A stretch of DNA of 7,055 nucleotides, taken from positions 1 to 7,055 of the forward strand of contig JALXER010000114.1 in NCBI GenBank assembly GCA_027069385.1. The letters are read 5' to 3'. This DNA is from Paracoccaceae bacterium. Its GTDB lineage: Bacteria; Pseudomonadota; Alphaproteobacteria; Rhodobacterales; Rhodobacteraceae. The position numbers and the translations under genes were made by a program. Below, one piece after another: positions 1 to 5,000 of this stretch; the stretch's first letter is position 1; every line of letters begins with the position of its first letter. The notes beneath the pieces are model-generated. The model did not search any database, had not been told where the DNA came from, and saw only the letters and a list, made by a program, of their open reading frames with translations.

Positions 1-1020
1 AAGCCCCCCTCCCATCCTCCCCCCGCAAGCGGGGGGAGGGGGGAAACGGGTGAACCGGCGGTGCTTTGCACCCAAGGTCTTGCCGGTGTTTCGCTTTACG
101 AACCCGAGGCCCTGACGCTGGTGGTCAAGGCGGGCACGCCGCTGGCCGAGGTCTCGGGCTTGCTGGCCGAACACAAGCAGCGCCTTCCGTTCGAGCCGCC
201 GGATTTTCGCGCTCTGCTGGGCAGCGATGGCAGCCCGACCATCGGTGGTATGGTGGCCAGCAATGCGTCGGGGCCGCGCCGGATTGCGGCGGGGGCCTGT
301 CGGGATGCGATGATCGGGGTGCGCTTTGTTGACGGAAACGGGCGGGTTCTGAAAAACGGCGGTCGGGTGATGAAGAACGTAACCGGCTATGATCTGGTCA
401 AGCTGATGGCGGGGTCTTATGGCACGCTTGGGGTGATTACCGAGGTGGCGTTCAAGCTGCTTCCCGCGCCCGAAGCCAGCGCAACGGTGCTGGTAAAGAA
501 CGACGAAGCGGGCGCGGTGGCCTGCATGGCGGCGGCGCTGGCCACGCCTTTTGACGTGAACGGGGCCGCACATGCGGGAGGGGTTACGGCGCTGCGGGTC
601 GAGGGGCTGGCAGGTTCGGTCGCCTATCGCGCTGCGGCGCTGGCGGCGCGCTTGGGCGGGCAGGTGGGCGCGTTCGACTGGGACGCCCAACGCGATATGG
701 TGCGTTTTGCCGATCAATCGGGCGATGTCTGGCGCTTTTCGGTTAAACCGTCGGACGGGCCGGCACTGGCGCGCGCCCTGCGCGATGCCGGCGCGCAAGA
801 GATCGTCCTGGACTGGGCGGGCGGGTTGCTGTGGGTGTTGTCACCTGCGGGCACCGACCTGCGTGCAGCTATGGGCAGCCTTCGCGGTCATGCCACGCTG
901 GTTCGCGGCACTGGCCGGACCTTTCACCCGCAACCCGCACCGATTGCCGCGCTTTCCGCCGGTTTGCGCGCGCAATTCGACCCGCACGGCATTCTGAACC
1001 CGGGATTGATGGCCTGCTAA
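1..1020 (+). CDS. glcE: Glycolate oxidase (dehydrogenase) FAD-binding subunit GlcE, 5'-partial
   Basis: GlcE is an FAD-binding subunit of the glycolate dehydrogenase complex GlcDEF, which oxidises glycolate to glyoxylate and passes electrons through GlcF. The FAD-binding-type-4 core is clear: TIGGMVASNASGPRR (nt 238-282), KNGGRVMKNVTGYDL (nt 352-396) and GSYGTLGVITE (nt 415-444). The protein ends in the family-typical FDPHGILNPG. The frame is open to base 1, so I annotate it as running off the left edge. The first candidate start inside the window, GTG at 61, would give 319 residues and lack about 45 N-terminal residues compared with E. coli GlcE (about 350), including the glycine-rich FAD pyrophosphate loop. 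Bases 1-50, where that loop should be encoded, are instead a GC-rich palindrome in the same frame. Either a repeat was inserted, the gene is truncated, or this is an assembly edge. The family call is very secure; the 5' end is not. Confidence 0.9.
   Translation, partial: KPPSHPPPASGGRGETGEPAVLCTQGLAGVSLYEPEALTLVVKAGTPLAEVSGLLAEHKQRLPFEPPDFRALLGSDGSPTIGGMVASNASGPRRIAAGACRDAMIGVRFVDGNGRVLKNGGRVMKNVTGYDLVKLMAGSYGTLGVITEVAFKLLPAPEASATVLVKNDEAGAVACMAAALATPFDVNGAAHAGGVTALRVEGLAGSVAYRAAALAARLGGQVGAFDWDAQRDMVRFADQSGDVWRFSVKPSDGPALARALRDAGAQEIVLDWAGGLLWVLSPAGTDLRAAMGSLRGHATLVRGTGRTFHPQPAPIAALSAGLRAQFDPHGILNPGLMAC
16..39. repeat. Perfect GC-rich palindrome at the left edge, within the glcE frame
   Basis: Arms CCTCCCCCCGC (16-26) and GCGGGGGGAGG (29-39) are perfect reverse complements over 11 bp with two bases between them. 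They can equally be drawn as a 9-bp stem with a GCAA tetraloop closed by C-G. Flanking C-runs (4-9) and G-runs (40-43) could extend it imperfectly. It reads in frame with glcE as a proline-rich then glycine-rich peptide unlike GlcE. It resembles the short GC-rich intergenic palindromes common in alphaproteobacterial genomes, but copy number cannot be judged from this window. Confidence 0.75.
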
Positions 1021-1023
1021 CGG

Positions 1024-1623
1024 CTATCGCGGGAACAGACAAACCGGCAGGTGCAACAGCGCCAGCAACCGACGATAGAGCGACAGGGCCAACCTGAACA
1101 GCCCCCCGACCAGCCCGCGAAACACCCAAACAACCAGCATTGCCGCCACGATCCCGACGGCGACCGAGCCAAGCATATCCAGCGGCCAGTGCACCCCCAG
1201 AAACACCCGCGCCCACGCGGTGGCCAGCGCTATCAGCAAACCCGCGATTCCGGCCTTGTAGGCGCGCGAGAACAGCAACGCAAATGCGATCGAAAACAGA
1301 ATGGTGCCGTGGTCGCTGGGAAAAGAAGCATCGGGTGCGTGGTCAAGAAACTGGTGCCCGATCCCTTGGGCAAACGGGCGCGGATTGGCCCAGAAAAGCC
1401 GGATGGTCTGGTTGGCAACCAGCCCCAGCAGCGCCGCAAGCCCGGCGTTGAAAAAGGCCCGGCGCAGCGCATCGCCGCCGCGGATCCATGCCAGCACCAT
1501 CCACAGCGCCACCAGATACAGCAGCCCTTCGGCGGCCAGCGTGGCGAACCGGATAACCGTCGGGGATGTGGTCTCGGGGGCGTTTATCAGGGCAAACAGG
1601 GTTTGGTTGAGCGTGTCAAACAT
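1024..1623 (-). CDS. ybjG: Undecaprenyl-diphosphatase, PAP2 family, YbjG/BcrC type
   Basis: This membrane phosphatase probably converts undecaprenyl diphosphate to the monophosphate, recycling the lipid carrier of peptidoglycan and other surface polymers on the outer face of the inner membrane. The 199 residues match the length of E. coli YbjG (about 198) and resemble it along the whole chain, from the N-terminus (LNQTLFALINA) onward, which supports the ATG at 1623. The PAP2 signature is complete: R75-x6-R82-P83 (Arg where many family members have Lys), SFPSDHG with catalytic H105, and ARVFLGVHWPLD with R139, H145 and D149. Hydrophobic segments at about 30-48, 55-73, 107-119, 124-138 and 150-168 are consistent with a polytopic membrane protein. 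The C-terminus is basic (YRRLL...FPR). It lies on the opposite strand between glcE and glcF, with its stop codon 3 bases from the glcE stop. Nothing ties it to glycolate metabolism. Lipid A or phosphatidate phosphatase activity is a less likely alternative. Confidence 0.88.
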   Translation of the reverse strand: MFDTLNQTLFALINAPETTSPTVIRFATLAAEGLLYLVALWMVLAWIRGGDALRRAFFNAGLAALLGLVANQTIRLFWANPRPFAQGIGHQFLDHAPDASFPSDHGTILFSIAFALLFSRAYKAGIAGLLIALATAWARVFLGVHWPLDMLGSVAVGIVAAMLVVWVFRGLVGGLFRLALSLYRRLLALLHLPVCLFPR

Positions 1624-1690
1624 GGGGGTTCCGCAATGTGTCTGGTTCGGCCCGCATCATCGCGCAAAGCCGCTGGCAGATACAAGCGCA

Positions 1691-1735
1691 ATCCTTAGGG
1701 CGCACAACATCTTGCCAGTCCTGCGCGCGAAGGAT
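1691..1735 (+). promoter_or_regulatory. Possible RNA hairpin that would mask the glcF ribosome-binding site
   Basis: ATCCTT (1691-1696) is the reverse complement of AAGGAT (1730-1735). Nested inside, GCGCA (1700-1704) pairs with TGCGC (1722-1726), with AGG opposite GCG as an internal loop and a 17-base terminal loop. The 3' arm contains the only purine-rich Shine-Dalgarno-like stretch before the glcF ATG (AAGGA ends 12 bases upstream, a rather long spacing). If the transcript starts upstream of 1691, this fold could limit ribosome access. This is inference; no known riboswitch family is recognised. Confidence 0.3.
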
Positions 1736-1746
1736 AGGTTGCCGCC

Positions 1747-3012
1747 ATGCAAACCCGTTTCACCCCAGAACAACTGCAAGACCGAGGTATCAAGCGCGCC
1801 AACGACATTTTGCGCAGTTGCGTGCATTGCGGCTTTTGCACCGCCACCTGCCCGACCTATCAGTTGCTGGGGGACGAGCTGGACAGCCCGCGCGGGCGGA
1901 TTTACCTGATCAAGGATATGCTCGAATCCGGTCGGGCCGCCGATGAAAAAACCGTCAAGCATATTGACCGCTGCCTAAGCTGCCTGTCATGCATGTCTAC
2001 CTGCCCGTCGGGGGTGCATTACATGCATCTGGTCGATCTGGCGCGGGAACATATCGAAAAGACCTATAAACGCCCATTCTTTGACCGCGCCTTGCGGGCC
2101 GTGCTGGCGCAGATATTGCCTTATCCGATGCGATTTCGCGCTGCCATTCTGGGGGCATGGGCGGCCAAGCCTTTCCGTTTTGCCTTGCCTGCCAAGCTGC
2201 GGGCCATGGTGGATTTTGCTCCGCGCAAGCTGCCTGGCCCCAGTCCGGCTGACCGCCCGCAAACCTTTGCGGCACAGAGGCCGAAAATTCGCCGCGTGGC
2301 GCTGCTGTCGGGCTGTGCGCAAACGGCGCTGAACACCGATATCAACGAGGCTACCATCCGCATACTGACCCGCCACGGGGTAGAGGTGGTGATTGCCAAA
2401 GGCATGGGCTGTTGCGGGGCGGTGACCCACCATATGGGGAAAACCGCCGCCAGCCACAAATCGGCCGCAGCGAATATCAAGGCATGGACCGCCGCCGATG
2501 TGGATGCCGTGGTGATCAACACATCGGGTTGCGGGACCACGGTCAAAGATTACGGCCATATGTTCGCGGGCACTGATCTGGCCGATGACGCCGCCGCTAT
2601 CGCCGCCAAGGCCTGCGATGTTTCCGAAATTCTGGGCTTGATCGACCTTAAGGGGCAGGCCGAGATGACCGTGGCCTATCACGCCGCCTGTTCATTGCAA
2701 CACGGCCAGCAGATCAAGGCGTTGCCCAAAGACCTGCTCCGCAAGGCCGGATTTACCGTGTTGGAGCCAACCGATCCGCACCTGTGTTGTGGCTCGGCCG
2801 GAACATATAACCTGATGCAGCCCGAATTGGCGGGTCAACTGGGTGCCCGCAAGGTAGCGACGCTCGAATCCCTGACCCCTGACGTGATCGCGGCGGGCAA
2901 TATCGGCTGTATGATGCAGATCGGCGCGGGCACCGCCTTGCCGGTGGTGCATACGGTTGAACTGCTGGACTGGGCCACCGGCGGGCCAAAGCCGCGGGCG
3001 CTTCAGGCGTAA
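1747..3012 (+). CDS. glcF: Glycolate oxidase iron-sulfur subunit GlcF
   Basis: GlcF is the Fe-S subunit of glycolate dehydrogenase; it takes electrons from the flavin subunits and passes them to the respiratory chain at the membrane. Its 421 residues are near the family's usual length. Two [4Fe-4S] ferredoxin motifs are intact: C25-x2-C28-x2-C31-x3-C35-P and C76-x2-C79-x2-C82-x3-C86-P. Two cysteine-rich CCG (heterodisulfide-reductase-like) domains follow: C190 with C222-C223-G and C262, then C315 with C347-C348-G and C388. ATG at 1747 is the first possible start, because TAG at 1735-1737 closes the frame just upstream. It is normally co-transcribed directly after glcE, but here an antisense phosphatase gene lies between them, so it needs its own promoter in 1624-1746 or antisense readthrough from glcE. 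Its last 10 bases overlap the 3' end of the convergent fieF gene. Confidence 0.96.
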   Translation: MQTRFTPEQLQDRGIKRANDILRSCVHCGFCTATCPTYQLLGDELDSPRGRIYLIKDMLESGRAADEKTVKHIDRCLSCLSCMSTCPSGVHYMHLVDLAREHIEKTYKRPFFDRALRAVLAQILPYPMRFRAAILGAWAAKPFRFALPAKLRAMVDFAPRKLPGPSPADRPQTFAAQRPKIRRVALLSGCAQTALNTDINEATIRILTRHGVEVVIAKGMGCCGAVTHHMGKTAASHKSAAANIKAWTAADVDAVVINTSGCGTTVKDYGHMFAGTDLADDAAAIAAKACDVSEILGLIDLKGQAEMTVAYHAACSLQHGQQIKALPKDLLRKAGFTVLEPTDPHLCCGSAGTYNLMQPELAGQLGARKVATLESLTPDVIAAGNIGCMMQIGAGTALPVVHTVELLDWATGGPKPRALQA

Positions 3013-3902
3013 GGGTCGTTTTCGGGGTCCAGATGCAGCAGAATATCGGCACCGGGAAACTCGGCCAGCAAGCCGCGTTTCAGCTCGGCCCCGATGGCAT
3101 GGGCCTGATCCAGCCTTAACGTGCCGTCCACCACGATATGCAGTTGCACAAACAGGGTTGTTCCCGATGTGCGGGTTTTGAGCTCGTGAAAGCCAAGGAT
3201 CCCCGGCCAGTTTTGGGCAATTGCACCGATGCGCGCAATGGTCTTTGCGTCGGCGGAACGATCCATCAGCGCATCAAACGCGCGCCGCCCTATATTGACC
3301 GCGCCAAGCAGCAGGATCAGCGCCGCGACCAGCGCCACCACCGAATCGATTTGCGGCAGACCAAGGGTCGATGAAACCAGCAACGCCCCGATCGCGCCGA
3401 TATTGGGGATCAGGTCGGCCAGATAATGCAGGCTGTCGGCCTGCACCACCTTGGAGCCGGTCCGCGCCACCACCTTGCGCTGCCACAACACCAGCGCCAG
3501 CGTCAGCGCCACCGAGACCCCCATCACCACCATGCCACGCGATTCGTTTTGCAAAAGGTGCGGGGTCGGCGAAATCAGCCGCAGAATAGCGCCGATGCCG
3601 ATAACCAGCGCCGAAACCACCAGCAATGCCGCCTGACCCAGCGCGGCGATGTCTTCGGCCGAACTGTGGCCGAAGGTGTGGTCCGAATCAGCCGGTTTGG
3701 CCGCATAGATGATCGCCAGCAGCCCCGAGAACGAAATCACCAGATCCAGCGCCGAATCAGCCAGACTGGCCGCAACCGACAGCGACCCCGTATCGGCAAA
3801 AGCCCATAATTTGAGCGCAACCAGCGTGACCGCGACCCCCAGCGAGGCAAGGCCGGCGCTTAGATTCAGTCGGTGACCGGGGGTGGTACTGCGCAGTTCC
3901 AT
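3003..3902 (-). CDS. fieF: Cation diffusion facilitator, FieF/YiiP-type Zn(II)/Fe(II) efflux antiporter
   Basis: This inner-membrane dimeric antiporter exports divalent metal (zinc, ferrous iron, possibly cadmium) in exchange for protons. The 299 residues carry all the YiiP-type landmarks. The transport site is D49-x3-D53 in TM2 and H159-x3-D163 in TM5. The DHTFGHSSAE loop (74-83) corresponds to the second metal site, and a C-terminal cytoplasmic metal-sensing domain holds FHELKTR (H239), LHIVVDG (H255), H268 and LHLDPE (H290, D292). Hydrophobic spans around 14-33, 41-67, 88-110, 124-140, 164-180 and 185-203 fit six TM helices. ATG at 3902 is the first start after an in-frame stop upstream, and a GGGCGAG stretch sits just before it as a plausible ribosome-binding site. 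It is convergent with glcF and divergent from the MucR-like gene. Metal preference cannot be fixed from sequence alone. Confidence 0.93.
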   Translation of the reverse strand: MELRSTTPGHRLNLSAGLASLGVAVTLVALKLWAFADTGSLSVAASLADSALDLVISFSGLLAIIYAAKPADSDHTFGHSSAEDIAALGQAALLVVSALVIGIGAILRLISPTPHLLQNESRGMVVMGVSVALTLALVLWQRKVVARTGSKVVQADSLHYLADLIPNIGAIGALLVSSTLGLPQIDSVVALVAALILLLGAVNIGRRAFDALMDRSADAKTIARIGAIAQNWPGILGFHELKTRTSGTTLFVQLHIVVDGTLRLDQAHAIGAELKRGLLAEFPGADILLHLDPENDPYA

Positions 3903-3934
3903 TAGGCTCGCCCTGGGGTTGGTGGTTCGCGGTT

Positions 3935-3963
3935 GTTCTACAGGATGCGGGAATTACAGGCAA
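3935..3963 (-). promoter_or_regulatory. Candidate sigma-70-type promoter for fieF
   Basis: Read on the minus strand, TTGCCT (3963-3958) and TAGAAC (3940-3935) are separated by exactly 17 bases. Each matches four of six consensus positions. The start point would fall near 3928, giving a leader of about 26 bases before the fieF ATG at 3902. No clear metal-regulator operator (Fur, Zur or MntR type) was recognised. Confidence 0.4.
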
Positions 3964-3974
3964 AATAAATAAAA

Positions 3975-4009
3975 GGCGGATTATCGCCGGTAAGGGCGAT
4001 TTCCCCGCC
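3975..4009. repeat. Two-step inverted repeat in the fieF/mucR divergent spacer
   Basis: The outer arms GGCGG (3975-3979) and CCGCC (4005-4009) enclose inner arms ATCGCC (3983-3988) and GGCGAT (3995-4000), which flank a 6-base loop. It lies upstream of the predicted fieF promoter and about 155 bases before the MucR-like gene, with AT-rich DNA on its left. It could be a protein-binding site or a repeat remnant. A terminator role is unlikely because no gene ends nearby. Confidence 0.45.
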
Positions 4010-4091
4010 GAATATACGGGTAAATGCGCAAACTGCGCGGATTAAGCGCGGGCAAGTTCATGGATTTTACATTGTTTTTACTTCACAATCA

Positions 4092-4121
4092 TGGCAATTC
4101 CTTGCGGAATGACTATATACT
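4092..4121 (+). promoter_or_regulatory. Candidate promoter with embedded operator-like inverted repeat before the MucR-like gene
   Basis: TATACT (4116-4121) is a good -10 hexamer about 42 bases before the start codon; TGGCAA (4092-4097) is a weak -35 at an 18-base spacing. Within the spacer lies a perfect inverted repeat, ATTCC (4097-4101) / GGAAT (4106-4110), separated by TTGC. That is a classic repressor position. The upstream DNA (4061-4100) is AT-rich with T-tracts, the kind of DNA MucR-family proteins favour, so autoregulation is plausible but inferred. Confidence 0.4.
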
Positions 4122-4163
4122 CGCAAACATGCGATTAAAAGAATGTAAAGTGAGACCAGACTG

Positions 4164-4571
4164 ATGGGCAAAAAAGAACCGTGCAATTGCAATATCGAAC
4201 TGATGCGCATGACGGGTCGAATCGTCGAGGCGCACCTTGGCAATAGTAAACTGACAATGGACGAAGTGCCCGTGCTGATCGAAACCGTGTACGCAAAACT
4301 GGCGGAACTGAACGGTGTGCCGATCGAACGGCGCAACGGGCTGGAACCGGCAACACCGATTGATCAGTCGGTTACCGATGACTATCTGGTCTGCCTCGAA
4401 GACGGGCGCAAACTGAAAATGCTGAAACGGCATCTCGGGACGGTTTTCAACCTGACGCCCGAGGAATATCGCGAAAAATGGGGCCTGCCCTCGGATTACC
4501 CGATGGTTGCTCCGAATTACGCGCGCAAACGGCAGGAACTGGCCAAGAAGATCGGCCTTGGCCACCGTTGA
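4164..4571 (+). CDS. MucR/Ros-family transcriptional regulator with degenerate zinc finger
   Basis: This is a 135-residue DNA-binding protein of the Ros/MucR family, global H-NS-like or specific regulators in Alphaproteobacteria. The N-terminal helical segment (TGRIVEAHLGNSKLTMDEVP onward, 17-49) matches the oligomerisation region. The C-terminal domain (74-133) has the family's YLVCLEDGRKLKMLKRHL, LTPEEYREKWGLPSDYPMVAPNYA and LAKKIGLG. In Ros the zinc is held by Cys-x2-Cys and two His. Here the positions read C77-x2-D80, H90, and V94-F95 where a His normally stands, so at least one ligand is missing; some family members are known to fold without zinc. The N-terminus carries an unusual C7-N-C9. 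TAA at 4146-4148 closes the frame upstream, so ATG at 4164 is the first ATG; its Shine-Dalgarno is weak (GTGAG). It probably forms its own unit, since hairpins follow directly. Target genes are unknown. Confidence 0.92.
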   Translation: MGKKEPCNCNIELMRMTGRIVEAHLGNSKLTMDEVPVLIETVYAKLAELNGVPIERRNGLEPATPIDQSVTDDYLVCLEDGRKLKMLKRHLGTVFNLTPEEYREKWGLPSDYPMVAPNYARKRQELAKKIGLGHR

Positions 4572-4589
4572 TCCGTCTGACCCGGCGGA

Positions 4590-4644
4590 ATCCCGCGTAA
4601 CCGCGGGATGAGTCCAACCAGCCCCCGCAGGGGCTGGCGATTGG
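4590..4644 (+). terminator. Tandem hairpins after the MucR-like gene, possible terminator
   Basis: The first hairpin begins 18 bases after the stop: ATCCCGCG (4590-4597) / CGCGGGAT (4602-4609), an 8-bp perfect stem with loop TAAC. The second is CCAGCCCC (4618-4625) / GGGGCTGG (4630-4637) with loop CGCA, extended by CCAA (4614-4617) / TTGG (4641-4644) across a 3-base bulge. Position and stability fit transcription termination or mRNA 3'-end protection, but there is no T-tract, so an intrinsic terminator is not proven. Confidence 0.45.
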
Positions 4645-4758
4645 CACTTGGGGCCAGAGAAGCGCAACAAATGACAAGGTTACACGGGTTCTGACCGGTA
4701 AAGGCCGCCTGTACTTGTGGGCCGCTATTTGCCCTGACCCGCGGTGCTCCCGCACGCC

Positions 4759-4830
4759 AGCCCGTGGTTGCTTACGCAACCAAGGGCTTCTGTTTGGGCC
4801 GGGCCTCGCCTGCGGCTCGGCGGGACAAAC
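4759..4830. repeat. Two strong adjacent hairpins in the miaB upstream region
   Basis: Hairpin A: AGCCC (4759-4763) plus TGGTTGC (4765-4771) pair with GCAACCA (4776-4782) plus GGGCT (4784-4788). That is 12 pairs with one mismatch and loop TTAC, which reads as a GNRA-type GTAA on the minus strand. Hairpin B: GCCGGGCC (4798-4805) / GGCTCGGC (4814-4821) with one wobble pair and an 8-base loop, extended by GTTTG (4792-4796) / CAAAC (4826-4830). They are only three bases apart, which suggests one unit. A small GTGC/GCAC hairpin (4744-4755) precedes them. Confidence 0.6.
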
Positions 4831-4869
4831 GGGTGGGTCGGGTTTATACATTTGCAATTATGCGCAAAC

Positions 4870-4914
4870 CGCCCCGAATGGGGCGTCGATGAGGCGGGGG
4901 GCAACCCCCGCGCC
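4870..4914. repeat. Pair of tetraloop hairpins nearer miaB
   Basis: CGCCCC (4870-4875) / GGGGCG (4880-4885) forms a 6-bp stem with loop GAAT. GGGGG (4896-4900) / CCCCC (4905-4909) forms a stem with a GCAA loop, extended by GGC (4893-4895) / GCC (4912-4914) across a 2-base bulge. The GCAA loop on a G/C-run stem recalls the palindrome at the left edge of the window, though with C and G arms swapped. Confidence 0.5.
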
Positions 4915-5000
4915 GAAGCGAAGCTCCGACATGGCAACTTGCGCCGGGGTGGGGGCTGGGGTAAACCGTGCTCAACTTCGTTGAAATGTTAGGTCCGGGC

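Larger units (their letters stand above)
4572..5000. other. Gene-free, hairpin-rich spacer before miaB
   Basis: These 429 bases hold no convincing gene. Reading frames that cross the stretch are composition-driven and lack family signatures. It contains at least six inverted repeats, five of which leave exactly four loop bases, plus a short AT-rich island (4843-4861, TTTATACATTTGCAATTAT) that may hold the miaB promoter, although no paired -35 was found. I looked for tRNA, SRP RNA, RNase P, tmRNA and 6S signatures on both strands and saw none. It may be a cluster of interspersed palindromic repeats or an undescribed structured RNA. Confidence 0.6.

Noticed and set aside
1051..1698. Long plus-strand open frame (215 codons) opposite the YbjG-like gene
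   Set aside because: Its product is rich in Gln, Arg, Pro and Lys with no family signature, and it lies antisense to a clear PAP2 gene with a complete motif set.
1712..1740. TTGCCA-N17-TAGGTT as a promoter for glcF
   Set aside because: Spacing is perfect, but transcription would start at about the ATG itself and produce a leaderless mRNA; the same bases are better explained as a ribosome-binding region. Not excluded.
4447..4857. Minus-strand open frame (136 codons) covering the hairpin region
   Set aside because: It runs into the MucR-like gene in antisense and its product (Arg/Pro/Gly-rich) looks like translated repeat DNA, not a protein family.
4968..5000. GTG at 4968 as the miaB start
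   Set aside because: The extra 11 residues are not typical of MiaB and there is no good ribosome-binding site; ATG at 5001 has AGGT at a fitting distance.
4572..5000. A tRNA, tmRNA, SRP RNA, RNase P or 6S RNA gene
   Set aside because: I searched both strands by eye for their conserved motifs (T-loop, SRP GNAR/GGAA loop, RNase P core, tmRNA tag) and found none; a covariance-model search would be more sensitive.
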